From: JAAYJK01 sp964501655 | Lineage (GTDB): Bacteria; Bacillota; Syntrophomonadia; Syntrophomonadales; Syntrophomonadaceae | DNA: 64,000 bases | Reading direction: 5' to 3' | Assembly: GCA_964501655.1 (NCBI GenBank) | Contig: CAZCTN010000001.1 | Location: 62,001 to 126,000, forward strand | Part shown: one piece after another, positions 24,572-34,865 of the stretch | Layout of the letters: each line of letters starts with the position of its first letter | How positions within the stretch are numbered: the stretch's first letter is position 1 | The notes under the pieces: model-generated | The model's input: the letters and a program-made list of their open reading frames with translations, nothing else | What the model was told of the DNA's origin: nothing | Database searches by the model: none | Position numbers and translations under genes: made by a program

Positions 24572-25801
24572 ATGATGAGAGAAGTAAACGAAGTAGTACT
24601 GGTAAGTGCCTGCAGGACGGCTATAGGAAAGTATGGTGGATCTCTGGCTGACGTACCAGCCAACGAGTTGACCAAGATTGTTGGAACTGAGGCTATTAAA
24701 CGGGCAGGCATTGAGCCGGCCATGGTGGACGAAATCGTATCCGGAATGTGCTGCCATCACGGAAACGGCTCACTGCCGCCTCGCATAGTGTCAATGGGAA
24801 TAGGTATGGACAAACGTTCAGGAGCTACCATGCTCAGCCAGAATTGCGCATCGGGTATGCGCGCCTTGGATGTCGCAGCAATGAAACTCATGCTGGGAGA
24901 CAGCCAAATCGCGTTAGTAACCGGAACTGAAAGTATGAGCAGGCCGCCCTATATGCTCCCAGCGATGAGGTGGGGTGCAAGAATGGGCGATACCAAAGCT
25001 ATAGATCCAATTCTTTCTGATGGTCTATTTTGCCAGCTCGCTGGAAGCCATATGGGCGGAACGGCTGAAAATATCGCTGAATTATACGGCATTACCAGGG
25101 AAGAATGTGATCAGGTAGCCGTGACCAGTCACATGCGTGCTACCAGAGCAATTGATGAAGGCCGCTTTAAGGCTGAAATTGTTCCTGTGGAATTAAAGAC
25201 CAAAAAAGGAGTTAAAGTATTCGATACTGACGAACATCCCATTCGGGGAGCCAGTATGGAAACAGTTGGTAAACTGCCTCCGGCTTTCAAAAAAGGCGGT
25301 GTAGTAACAGCCGCCAATGCATCGGGCATGAATGATGCATCGGCGGCAGTGGTTTTAATGACCAAGAAAAAGGCAGAAGAGTTAGGTATTAAGCCGTTGA
25401 TGAAACTGCTTACCGTCTGCACCGAAGGTGTAGATGCAAAAGTTATGGGTCTGGGCCCGGCAGTGGCTATACCCAAAGCCCTGAAAATGGCAGGAATGGC
25501 CTATGATCAGGTGGATTATTGGGAAATAAACGAGGCTTTTGCACCCCAGGTAATAGGGGTTAAAAGGATGATAAAAGACGATTTCGGTATTGAACTGGAT
25601 ATGGGCGATATCAATCGCTATGGTAATATCAACAATAACGGCTCTGGAATCGGCTTGGGACATCCGGTAGGATGTACTGCTCTGCGTATCATTGTCAGTC
25701 TCTATTATGAATTAACCAGGTTGGACAAAACAGTAGGCGGAGCTTCTCTTTGCGTAGGTGGCGGCCCGGCGATGGCTTCTCTTTGGACCCGGGATATATA
25801 A
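24572..25801 (+). CDS. Acetyl-CoA C-acyltransferase (thiolase)
   Basis: 409 aa classical thiolase that cleaves a 3-ketoacyl-CoA with CoA to give acetyl-CoA. Nucleophilic Cys92 in QNCASGMRA, EINEAFAPQ, His in GLGHPVGCTALRI and the second Cys in SLCVGGGPAM are all present, unlike the thiolase-like protein at 13905. Start ATG after aaggaggaatctata; a second ATG follows immediately. Monocistronic: sigma-54 promoter upstream and a long hairpin terminator downstream. Confidence 0.95.
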   Translation: MMREVNEVVLVSACRTAIGKYGGSLADVPANELTKIVGTEAIKRAGIEPAMVDEIVSGMCCHHGNGSLPPRIVSMGIGMDKRSGATMLSQNCASGMRALDVAAMKLMLGDSQIALVTGTESMSRPPYMLPAMRWGARMGDTKAIDPILSDGLFCQLAGSHMGGTAENIAELYGITREECDQVAVTSHMRATRAIDEGRFKAEIVPVELKTKKGVKVFDTDEHPIRGASMETVGKLPPAFKKGGVVTAANASGMNDASAAVVLMTKKKAEELGIKPLMKLLTVCTEGVDAKVMGLGPAVAIPKALKMAGMAYDQVDYWEINEAFAPQVIGVKRMIKDDFGIELDMGDINRYGNINNNGSGIGLGHPVGCTALRIIVSLYYELTRLDKTVGGASLCVGGGPAMASLWTRDI

Positions 25802-26412
25802 CGAGGCAAACCTTTCCCCCTTTTTTCGCGTAACCTGTAAAGTACTGACAAATATTGAGGCTGTCCCTGATAATGAAGGGCCAGCCTCTTATTATTTGTC
25901 AACAAGGACGGGTCTATGCCAAAATTTCGGATAGCATCGGTTGAACAGCCTATCAGTGCCGGCTATTATCAAATCGCAAGCCTGGCGGGACTGGAAATAT
26001 TTTAATTAGCGATAATATTAAGGATTGAAAGCGCTTAAGCTTAGAACTTAGCTAAACGAAATCACATTGATGAAATATATTTAAACTTGGGTATGGCGAA
26101 ATAAAACTTATAATATCAAAAAACGTGAAATAAGCAGGGAGAATAACTGCTTGTGGTAAAAATATCCATAAATGTTGGCTAAGATGAATTCATCAGGTAA
26201 TCTATTCAAATTGCGGAAAGGCGGGTATCTGCTAGTTAACGCTGCAGCTCAACGGGCATATTATTGATATCCAAATTCGGGATTCTGCGTGGCTGGGCTA
26301 TTATTTTCGACAAGGATGAAAAATCCAATATGTTAAATTGATAATAAGTCAATAATATGCAGATATGATTCAATTTACCTGCCGGATATATCTTGAGTGG
26401 AGAAGGGTTGAG
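25802..26412. other. Intergenic region before the large kinase
   Basis: Holds the thiolase terminator (25846-25901). The rest, AT-rich, shows no gene, no -24/-12 element and no clear sigma-A promoter. Confidence 0.45.
25846..25901. terminator. Long bidirectional hairpin terminator
   Basis: Arms tgacaaata...gaggctg / cagcctc...tatttgtca close on ccct / aggg. T-rich outer arms make it usable from both sides. Confidence 0.75.
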
Positions 26413-29400
26413 ATGATTCATAGTAATGAAAAATACGATATTTTAGAGAGCATTTATCGTTCTTCCAGCAGCTTTATTTTTCGAGCCCTAGATACATCAA
26501 ATAATAAACGAGTGGTTATAAAAACCATGAATGTAGAGCTTTATGACATTGATTCTCTCAACAAGCTAAAACATGAATATAAATTACTCAAAAAACTACA
26601 GGGGGATTGGGTAGTTCAAGCATTTGAATTTGTCAGTATGGAAAACCGTTTTTCCATGGTGATTGAAGATTTTGGAGCGGTTTCTCTGGCTCAATACTTG
26701 GAAAGCAGTTCATTGGAGCTAAATGAATTTCTTAGTACAGCCATAAAAATATGTAAGTGCCTGGAATTTATCCACCAAAAAAATGTTGTACACAAAGACC
26801 TTAATCCATCTAATATAGTGTATAATCCTCGTACCGGAGTTATTAAGCTGATTGATTTTGGCATTTCATCCGAATATGCTTTTGAAAGCACGCCTTTGAT
26901 AAATCCCAATATTTTGGAAGGCACTATAGCCTACATGTCCCCTGAGCAAACCGGAAGAATGAACAGGCCAATCGATTACCGGACTGATTTTTATTCCTTG
27001 GGAGTCACTTTGTATGAACTCGCATCATTACAACCGCCTTTTGTAGCAACAAGTGCAGCTGAAATGGTTCATTGTCATATTGCCGTTAATCCTAAACCGG
27101 TGTATGAAATAAATTCCGCAATTCCCAAAGCTGTATCTGCCATCATTGCTAAACTGATGGCCAAAATCCCAGAAGACAGGTATAGAAGCTGCCAAGGTAT
27201 TATTGCCGACTTAAAAAGATGTGCCGACCTTTTACACCAAAACCAGGCTATTGAGGAATTTAGCCTGGCTAGCCAGGATATTTCCAGTTTGTTCGAAATG
27301 CCCCAAAAGTTATACGGGCGGGACTTGGAATTGAACAAGCTTCTGAATTGCTTTGAGAATTCCCGCAACGGGACGGCAATATTTGTTCTTGTTGGCGGCT
27401 ATTCAGGGATAGGCAAGACTACCCTGGTCAATGAATTGCATAAGCCGATAGTAAAAGATCGGGGTATTTTTATATCGGGCAAGTTTGACCAGTATAGCAG
27501 AAACGAACCATATTCAGCTATTTTTCAGGCTATTAACCAATTCTGCCAATATGTATTGTCTGAATCCGAGCCAGTAATCAAAAACTGGAAAAAGCTAATA
27601 CTGCAAAAACTGTCTTCAAATGCCGGACTTATCAATAATGTGATTCCGCGAATGGAATTGATTATTGGGAAGCAACCCCCCTTACAGAAACTATCCCCTA
27701 CTGAAGAACAGGCTCGATTTAAGATGACTCTCAAAAACTTGATTCTGTCCATCTCCGAATCTAAGTATCCCCTGGTTTTTTTTATAGACGATGTTCACTG
27801 GGCGGATATGGCCTCACTGGGGCTTTTGGAAACCGTGCTGTCGGATCGAACCACAAGAAGAATGATGTTTATCGGTACCTACCGGGACAACGAGGTGGAT
27901 GCTTCTCATCCTTTGTTAAGAAGTATTGAAAAGATTAAAAAAAACAACGGAAATATACAATATATTCAATTGGGAAATCTTAATATATCTGGTGTGGGGC
28001 AGATGATAGCTGATATTGTCAAGCAGCCGGAAGAAGAAGTCTTCCCACTGAGTAAGGTTATTTACAGCAAAACCATGGGAAACCCTTTCTACACCAAACA
28101 GATCTTAAAACAATGTTATATAGATAATTTGATATATTATGATTCAACCCAGAAGACTTGGGCTTGGAAGACAGATGAAATAAATATTCGGAATATTGCT
28201 GAGAATGTTGCTGATTATTTGATAAAAAGAATCAATACTTTTTCCGACTCTACTAGAGAATTGATCTCGGTGGCCGCCTGTATTGGGAGTAGCTTTGATA
28301 AATGCATACTGGCAGCTGTTGCCGGTCAAAATAGCCTAATGATTGAGGATGCATTAAAACTGGCCGTTTCGGCAGAAATGATATATGTATCCGGAAACAA
28401 AAAAGGAGAAAGTGATGAGCAACAGTTCACCTTTTGTCATGATAGGTTTCAGCAAGCGGCCTATCAAAACCTATCAGAACAAATAAGGCAGTCAATTCAT
28501 TTGAATATTGCCAGGTATTATGAGAATCTACTTGAAGAAGACGGAATTCCCGGTCTCTTCCTTATTGCTGACCATTATTCCAAGGCCTTGGATTGTCTGC
28601 AGTCCTCCCATGAAGTTCAAAAGGCAATAGAAATATTTTTCCAAGCAGCTCGGGCTGCAATTCTTTCTTCAGCATATATTACTGCCCGTAAATATCTCGA
28701 ACTAATAATGGATATTGCCGGAGCAGAAGATAAAAACAATTACTCTTTCCTAGTGCGCCTCTATAGTGAATATCATCTGGTTCTTTTCAGCCTGGCAGAA
28801 TTTGAAGAAATGGATAAAATATATGATCTGATAAACAGGATAGTAAAGGATCCCCTTGATTTAGTAGATCCCTGCTGTATACAAGTGGTTGGTTTATCCA
28901 ATCGAAGCAAATTCAAAGAAGCCTTTATGCAGGGCATTGAACTCCTGGCCAGGATGGGAGTATATTACCCTGATGAGAATGATTTGCTAGCGGTAATTGA
29001 AGACAAAATTGATAAGTATTATCAATATGAAAGCAGTGGCTTAATTGAGAGACTGAAACAGGCAGAAATGCTTAATGAAAAAAAGGGATCAGCCCTGGCC
29101 AAATTATTGAACCGGATAATCCCGGCAGCCCTGTTTTTCAACCCATTCTCGGCATTTTGGGCTACAATCTCAAGTGCTAATCTAATGGTGGAAAGAGGGT
29201 TTACAGTATGGGGTTTAGCAGCATCGGCAATCTCGATGATGGTGTTGATAAATATGAGAAACGATTTCCGTCAAGGGTATTATTTTGCCAAAACAATAAT
29301 TCGTATAGCGGAAAAGAATGGTTTCCATAGCGAATTGTATCGTATTTATCATACTTTTGGGCTTTTCACCTGTCACTGGTTTGAACCCCTGGAAATTGAT

Positions 29401-32025
29401 ATTTATTATGCTCATGAAGCCTTTAAAGGAAATTTGCAGAACGGAGAATTCGAATTTTCCTGTTTCAGCTATTTTACTTCACAGGCAGCTATTTTGGAGA
29501 TATGTGAATCCCTGGCGGAAATGGAGAATGAAGTGGCCGCTGCTTGTGCATTCGCCAGTAAAACCAACAATATATTCGCTCTCTCATCCTTTGTAATTTT
29601 TCAGCAGGTGTTAAAAGTGCTAAGAGGCGAAACATTCATATACGGCAGCTTTAATGATCCGAGTTTTTCCGAAGAACTGCATGGCCAGGAAATTGAGCAC
29701 AATCCCATAGCAATATGCTATTACAGGATTTACCGGGCCCTTTCTGCGGTAATATTTGGTGATTATACTACTGCACTTTCATTTACAGAATCGGTAATAG
29801 AGTATCTTCCTCATATGAGCGGGTTTTATACCGTAGCGCTGCACGGTTTTTTGCATTCTCTTTCCATATGCAAGGAAATTGAAACCAGGGATGATTCGGC
29901 GGGGAAGGCTGTTTTGGCAAAGAAACTGCAAGATAATCAGGAATGGCTTTTCCATAGGGCTCAGGATGCGCCTTGCAACTTTCAGCATCTCTATGATTTG
30001 ATAGATGCTGAAATGAAGGGAATTGAAGGAAAGTATAAGGAGTCCTTCAACCTGTATGAAAAGGCTATCTTAGGGGCTAAAGAAAACAGAAGAACATATC
30101 ATTACGCCTTGGCCTGTGAACTGGCAGGAAAACGCTACCTGCAAATAGGGGTTAACCAGATTGCATCCTTTTATATAAAAGAGGCCTATACAGCATTTTT
30201 GTCCTGGGGAGCAACCGGCAAAACCGAAGCCATGAAGGAACAATATTCGCAGATATTGTTAAGTAATATTGACGTGAAAACGATTCCATTTTCCTCAACC
30301 GGCAGCAATTATACCGATTCCATAGATCTTGATGCGGTAATCAGGTCCAGCCAGGCTATTTCCGGAGAAATTGAAAGAAAAAAACTACTGAAAATACTGA
30401 TGAGTATTATTCTTGAAAACTCCGGCAGTACCCGGGCCTGTATTTTATTAAACAATGACAACAGCTGGAGTTTATCCAGCTGCGAACTTGTAAATAATGA
30501 AGTGGAAATATCTATTGATGACTGGATAGTATGGCTCGATCATATTGATATGAAAACCCTGCTTCCAGTTTCAGTGATAGCTTATACTGCCAGAACCAGA
30601 GAGGCGTTAATCATTGGCAGTGCTCAGTACAGCCGATTTATAAGCGATGAATATATTCAGGAAAAAAGGCCGGCTTCGCTGATGTGCTTTCCCATCATAT
30701 CTCATAAAATCTTAAAAGGAATAGTTTATTTGGAAAATGAGCTGTTAACCGAAGCCTATACCCAGGAACGATTGAAAGTATTAAATATTCTGGCCTCCCA
30801 GGCAGCTATCTCCCTGGAAAATGCTCTGCTTTATTCTAAACTGGAAAAGAAGGTAGAGGAAAGGACCCTGCAGCTGCAAAAAGAAGTACTGGATCATAAA
30901 AAAACTGAACAGGTTTTACGCCAATCTGAAGAGAAATTTTCCACCGCCTTTCACGCGGTTCCAATAATGATGATGGTGGCTACGCTTGATGAAGGAAGAT
31001 TTATTGATGTAAATGAGGCCTTTTGCGCCGGTACTGGCTATAAACGAGAGGACATTATTGGTTGTACCTCACTCGACAGAAACCTTTTCCAAGACACGCA
31101 AAAATGGCAAGATTTGAAAAATCAGCTAATGCAGCATGGGAAACTTGAAAATCTCAACTTGGAAATACGCTATAAAAGCGGAGAGCTTGGTCAAGGAAAA
31201 ATGTGGAGCAGATTATTTTATTATGATGAAAAACCCTGTCATATAACAGCTTATATTGATATTACCGAGCAGCAGCGTATGGAGAAAGAAATGGCCCGCC
31301 TGGATAGGCTCAATTTGGTAGGAGAAATGGCAGCCAGCATCGGACATGAAATCAGAAATCCGATGACTGCTGTCCGCGGATTTCTCCAGATGTTAAGAGA
31401 CCGGGAGAATTATAAGGAAGACTTGACCTTCTTCAATATTATGATTGAAGAACTGGATCGAGCCAACGGGATTATTTCAGAATATTTGAATATGGCCAGG
31501 GATAAGAACGTCGACCTGCAGCCGAAATCCCTTGATATGATTGTAAAATCCATTTATCCTATGATTCAGGCTGACGCCAACTATCAGGAGAAGAAGGTTA
31601 AGCTGGATTTAGGTAGACCGCCTACACCGCTTATTGACGAGAGTGAAATCCGTCAGATGATTCTCAATCTGGCCCGCAATGGGCTGGAAGCCATGTTGCC
31701 TGGGGGAGTCCTTACCATTGGAACCAACTGTGAGGAAGAGGAAATTGTCTTATTGATAAAAGATGAAGGCGGTGGGATCGACCCAATGATTATGGAAAAA
31801 CTAGGAACGCCATTTATCACCACTAAGGAAAAAGGCACCGGTCTAGGGCTGGCAGTCTGCTATAGTATTGCGGCTCGTCATCACGCTAAAATCAAAATTG
31901 AAACCGGTGCTGCCGGCACAACCTTTTCGGTGCATTTTCCCGCTGCCCATGTAAACCGGGGGGACGGTACTTGTGGCTTTCCTGGCAAGGAAGATGACCC
32001 TATTGCTCTGAAGCTGGGAATATGA
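26413..32025 (+). CDS. Ser/Thr kinase - STAND-type NTPase - GAF - PAS - histidine kinase fusion
   Basis: About 1870 aa from ATG 26413 (ggag/aggg upstream); an in-frame ATG at 26365 would add 16 residues. Domains: eukaryote-like Ser/Thr kinase (about 10-265; Lys37 in RVVIK, HKDLNPSN at 127, DFG at 148); NTPase (about 300-560; P-loop GGYSGIGKTT at 327, Walker B FFIDDVHWAD near 455); helical, TPR-like stretch (about 730-1290); GAF (about 1310-1470); coiled linker KLEKKVEERTLQLQKE; PAS (about 1505-1620); HisKA with phospho-His in SIGHEIRNP (about 1645) and HATPase (about 1743-1840; NLARNGLEAM, DEGGGI, GTGLGLAVC). No membrane segment, so a cytosolic integrator. This architecture is known in cyanobacteria and other bacteria with complex signalling. 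No response regulator is adjacent, so its output is unknown. Confidence 0.92.
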   Translation: MIHSNEKYDILESIYRSSSSFIFRALDTSNNKRVVIKTMNVELYDIDSLNKLKHEYKLLKKLQGDWVVQAFEFVSMENRFSMVIEDFGAVSLAQYLESSSLELNEFLSTAIKICKCLEFIHQKNVVHKDLNPSNIVYNPRTGVIKLIDFGISSEYAFESTPLINPNILEGTIAYMSPEQTGRMNRPIDYRTDFYSLGVTLYELASLQPPFVATSAAEMVHCHIAVNPKPVYEINSAIPKAVSAIIAKLMAKIPEDRYRSCQGIIADLKRCADLLHQNQAIEEFSLASQDISSLFEMPQKLYGRDLELNKLLNCFENSRNGTAIFVLVGGYSGIGKTTLVNELHKPIVKDRGIFISGKFDQYSRNEPYSAIFQAINQFCQYVLSESEPVIKNWKKLILQKLSSNAGLINNVIPRMELIIGKQPPLQKLSPTEEQARFKMTLKNLILSISESKYPLVFFIDDVHWADMASLGLLETVLSDRTTRRMMFIGTYRDNEVDASHPLLRSIEKIKKNNGNIQYIQLGNLNISGVGQMIADIVKQPEEEVFPLSKVIYSKTMGNPFYTKQILKQCYIDNLIYYDSTQKTWAWKTDEINIRNIAENVADYLIKRINTFSDSTRELISVAACIGSSFDKCILAAVAGQNSLMIEDALKLAVSAEMIYVSGNKKGESDEQQFTFCHDRFQQAAYQNLSEQIRQSIHLNIARYYENLLEEDGIPGLFLIADHYSKALDCLQSSHEVQKAIEIFFQAARAAILSSAYITARKYLELIMDIAGAEDKNNYSFLVRLYSEYHLVLFSLAEFEEMDKIYDLINRIVKDPLDLVDPCCIQVVGLSNRSKFKEAFMQGIELLARMGVYYPDENDLLAVIEDKIDKYYQYESSGLIERLKQAEMLNEKKGSALAKLLNRIIPAALFFNPFSAFWATISSANLMVERGFTVWGLAASAISMMVLINMRNDFRQGYYFAKTIIRIAEKNGFHSELYRIYHTFGLFTCHWFEPLEIDIYYAHEAFKGNLQNGEFEFSCFSYFTSQAAILEICESLAEMENEVAAACAFASKTNNIFALSSFVIFQQVLKVLRGETFIYGSFNDPSFSEELHGQEIEHNPIAICYYRIYRALSAVIFGDYTTALSFTESVIEYLPHMSGFYTVALHGFLHSLSICKEIETRDDSAGKAVLAKKLQDNQEWLFHRAQDAPCNFQHLYDLIDAEMKGIEGKYKESFNLYEKAILGAKENRRTYHYALACELAGKRYLQIGVNQIASFYIKEAYTAFLSWGATGKTEAMKEQYSQILLSNIDVKTIPFSSTGSNYTDSIDLDAVIRSSQAISGEIERKKLLKILMSIILENSGSTRACILLNNDNSWSLSSCELVNNEVEISIDDWIVWLDHIDMKTLLPVSVIAYTARTREALIIGSAQYSRFISDEYIQEKRPASLMCFPIISHKILKGIVYLENELLTEAYTQERLKVLNILASQAAISLENALLYSKLEKKVEERTLQLQKEVLDHKKTEQVLRQSEEKFSTAFHAVPIMMMVATLDEGRFIDVNEAFCAGTGYKREDIIGCTSLDRNLFQDTQKWQDLKNQLMQHGKLENLNLEIRYKSGELGQGKMWSRLFYYDEKPCHITAYIDITEQQRMEKEMARLDRLNLVGEMAASIGHEIRNPMTAVRGFLQMLRDRENYKEDLTFFNIMIEELDRANGIISEYLNMARDKNVDLQPKSLDMIVKSIYPMIQADANYQEKKVKLDLGRPPTPLIDESEIRQMILNLARNGLEAMLPGGVLTIGTNCEEEEIVLLIKDEGGGIDPMIMEKLGTPFITTKEKGTGLGLAVCYSIAARHHAKIKIETGAAGTTFSVHFPAAHVNRGDGTCGFPGKEDDPIALKLGI

Positions 32026-32095
32026 GCATACCTGCAGGTTAATGCAGGCTGCTTTTGGACCGTTTCTGCCGACTATAAAGTGATAATGTGGAATC

Positions 32096-32842
32096 CTACT
32101 GGGCTTTTGGCAATACCAGTTTAGACTGCTGCCGGTGCCAGTTAAGATATTCATGGAGATTACGTGAAGAAGAATTTATAATTTGGCTTTTACGTATGCC
32201 TTCTTTTAGTGCTAAAGCAGTAGCTTTGGCATTTTCACCAACATTATAGCAAATGTGGGCATCACTATTAATGCTTACCATAATGTTATGCTTCTTGGCC
32301 AGCTTGGCAATTTGACTGCAAAGAGGAAAACTGCCTGGTCGGACTACAAACGAACTGTTATTAATCTCCAGAGCCTTGTTGTTGTCCTTGGCTGCAAGCA
32401 CTACCGATTCCATATCAACTGGATACTTGGGGTTTCCCGGATGCGTGATAATGTGTACAAAGGGATTCTTAATTGCTGCCACCATAGCTTCCGTGTTCTC
32501 CTTTATAGTGGTTCCGGTGTATCCTGTTCCATCATGGAATCCAGCTAAAACTATATCTAAATATTCGGACATAACAAGTTCAGGCATATCAACATTTCCT
32601 TGCGAGTCCAGTATATTGGCCTCTACCCCTCTTAGAACCTCAACTCCTTGCATTACGGGAGGAATAGATATCAAGTTGGTAAAATGATACCAGTGAGGGG
32701 CCCCGGGCATTTTTAGACCATGATCGGTAATTGCAACCGTATTCAATCCCTTTGCGCTGGCCTCTTCAACAATTTCCTTAATGGTACTGTATCCATGACC
32801 GCTGGCAGTAGTATGAATGTGCAAGTCTGCTTCCAATTTCAT
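32096..32842 (-). CDS. PHP-domain phosphatase (YcdX-like)
   Basis: 248 aa PHP metal-dependent phosphoesterase. Metal ligands in EADLHIHTTASGHG (about residues 4-17) and ITDHG, later HIITHPGNP and INSDAH. Trinuclear-zinc PHP phosphatases of the YcdX type have this length. Substrate unknown. Ribosome site aaaaggaggtgaaaag. It follows the MmgE/PrpD gene with about 110 bases between, so it may be a separate unit. Confidence 0.88.
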   Translation of the reverse strand: MKLEADLHIHTTASGHGYSTIKEIVEEASAKGLNTVAITDHGLKMPGAPHWYHFTNLISIPPVMQGVEVLRGVEANILDSQGNVDMPELVMSEYLDIVLAGFHDGTGYTGTTIKENTEAMVAAIKNPFVHIITHPGNPKYPVDMESVVLAAKDNNKALEINNSSFVVRPGSFPLCSQIAKLAKKHNIMVSINSDAHICYNVGENAKATALALKEGIRKSQIINSSSRNLHEYLNWHRQQSKLVLPKAQ

Positions 32843-32954
32843 TTCTTTTCACCTCCTTTTAAACCAAGTTTACTCCCTGATTATTAAACCCCATTCGTTG
32901 ATAAGTAAATTTCTTGTAAAAAGGGATTCTTGGAGATGAATATTGATAATTTAG

Positions 32955-34364
32955 CTAAGGAGTTAAGGGTAATATTATTTCTTTAACCACATCTTTCACT
33001 TTGTCCAGACAGACTATTCGTTCTATCACTGTGTCGACGGTGGATTCATCCAGCTTATGGAGTGAATACGAGGCGCAGCTTTTGAATTTAAGGATCAGTT
33101 CATCCAAGCTGAAAGGATCTTTCGGATGGCCTTTTACGGCAAGATATTTTCCGCTGCGGATTACGCCGTCTTTAAGGGTGGTGGTGACCCGGGCAGAATA
33201 GGGAGGCAATGCTCTATCCTCACGGGCAAATATCTTAAGCATTAATTCTCGGATATCCTGGTTAGTTCTTGCTTCTTCGGAATATGCATCCAGAAAGAAG
33301 CTTCCCTTACAGGCGGCTGCGGCTACTGTATAAGGCAAACTGAACTGGCATTCCCCGGCTGAGCGAGGATTCCACTTTATATCATATGGTTGGGATACGA
33401 TAGTCCAATTGATTTGAGATTCATCCAGATCTATCCGGTCAATGTCAGAGTGAAGAAAATGGTATCGTTCCATTTGTTCCAAAATCCCTTTAATGGAAGT
33501 ATGGGTACAATTACAAGCAGGGTAGGGCTTTAGAGTGGTTTCGGTCATTTTCCACTTTTCCCCCATTTGAACCGTTAACAGATCCAAATCTATTTCATTG
33601 TCCGGGCGGGAAAATAAAGAAAAATATCCTCTGTGGCCTGAAAATATGCGGGTATACTGGCCGATGAGGTCTTTCTCGGCCAAAAGGCAAATATTGACCG
33701 CATCTTGAGCAATAAATCCATGATGGAGGCTAACCATTATATTGGCCGGGGTGTACATGGACATATCATATGGTTGAGTCATACACTTAGCCATGCCCAG
33801 AGCTGATCTTAACTGCTTGAAGGTCAGGCCTAACAGTTTTGCAACGGCTATCACCGGGCCAAAAATATAATGTCCGCCTTGGCTACCTGCATTTTGTTCT
33901 CGGCTTACACAGTGGTATGCATGTCCCAGACGTATCAATATCTCCTGGCCGAGGACAAAAGAAAGCAGGAATTCCCGGCCGGAAATCCTCGGCCTCAATC
34001 CAGTCGCGGCCATTAAAGCTGGTAAAGTATATTCTGCACTATGCCCGGCTTCTTCATGGCAGTCGCCCAAATCAGCAGCCCTGGCCGCAGGCCCCAGGAC
34101 GAAGGCACACATGGAAGCTGGAGCTTTGCCGCCGAAAAGCGGGATATTACTGTCAGGCCGGCCGCCCTGTTCCTTAACGAAATCAGCTATGGAAGTAATG
34201 CCTTCCATAGCCGAACCCCCGATTATAGCTCCAATAGTATCCAGGATATGCCTTTGGGCAAAATCCAGAACCTGGGGAGGTAAATCTTCATATCTGGTTT
34301 CCATAATCAGATTGCATATTATGTTGCTAATATATTCGTCATCATAGCGGTTAAAAAATTGCAT
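32955..34364 (-). CDS. MmgE/PrpD-family protein
   Basis: 469 aa, full length for the family that includes 2-methylcitrate dehydratase and cis-aconitate decarboxylase. Visible blocks: ILDTIGAIIGGSAMEG (about residues 41-56), GPAARAADLGDCHEEAGH (about 111-128, the D-x-x-D/H active-site region), and KPYPACNCTHTSIKG. No prpC or prpB is nearby, so the methylcitrate cycle is not implied; substrate unknown. It lies just downstream of ectC, possibly co-transcribed. Confidence 0.87.
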   Translation of the reverse strand: MQFFNRYDDEYISNIICNLIMETRYEDLPPQVLDFAQRHILDTIGAIIGGSAMEGITSIADFVKEQGGRPDSNIPLFGGKAPASMCAFVLGPAARAADLGDCHEEAGHSAEYTLPALMAATGLRPRISGREFLLSFVLGQEILIRLGHAYHCVSREQNAGSQGGHYIFGPVIAVAKLLGLTFKQLRSALGMAKCMTQPYDMSMYTPANIMVSLHHGFIAQDAVNICLLAEKDLIGQYTRIFSGHRGYFSLFSRPDNEIDLDLLTVQMGEKWKMTETTLKPYPACNCTHTSIKGILEQMERYHFLHSDIDRIDLDESQINWTIVSQPYDIKWNPRSAGECQFSLPYTVAAAACKGSFFLDAYSEEARTNQDIRELMLKIFAREDRALPPYSARVTTTLKDGVIRSGKYLAVKGHPKDPFSLDELILKFKSCASYSLHKLDESTVDTVIERIVCLDKVKDVVKEIILPLTP

Positions 34365-34453
34365 AATTTATTGTGACCTCTTGATGCCTGAGGATTGCTA
34401 ACGCAAAAAAAGCAGTAACGAAACAACGGAACAATGGTTATAAGCGTTAAATC

Positions 34454-34843
34454 TTAATCATCGGCCAAAAGAGGGTAAGATCCGTCCTCGTCGTGAACTT
34501 CCCGGCCGGTAACTGGCGGATTGAACACGCAAACCATATGCAGGTCGGATTCAGCCCGCAGGAAATGTTTTTCATGGCCATTTAGTGCATAGAGAGTGCC
34601 TATGGTTATGGGATAAACCTTTCCATTTTCGGCTAATTCTATTTCCCCTTCTCCCTGAATACAATACACGGCTTCCAGGTGGTCTTTATACCATATTAAG
34701 GTCTCGGTTCCTGCTTTGATAATAGTGTGGTGAAAAGAAAATCCCATACCGTCTTTATTGAGGAGGATACGATAGCTTCTCCAGGTTTCGGTATCAACGT
34801 CATTTTCAGTTCCTATAATATCGTTCAGGTGTTTTACTATCAT
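34454..34843 (-). CDS. ectC: L-ectoine synthase
   Basis: 129 aa cupin enzyme closing N-gamma-acetyl-diaminobutyrate to ectoine. The N-terminus MIVKHLNDIIGTE and the cupin core WYKDHLEAVYCIQGEGEIE (about residues 52-70, metal ligand Glu in LEAVY) are typical. Last gene of ectA-ectB-ectC, 22 bases after ectB. No ectD (hydroxylase) follows. Confidence 0.96.
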   Translation of the reverse strand: MIVKHLNDIIGTENDVDTETWRSYRILLNKDGMGFSFHHTIIKAGTETLIWYKDHLEAVYCIQGEGEIELAENGKVYPITIGTLYALNGHEKHFLRAESDLHMVCVFNPPVTGREVHDEDGSYPLLADD

Positions 34844-34865
34844 ATTTGAAGACCTCTCTTTGCTA

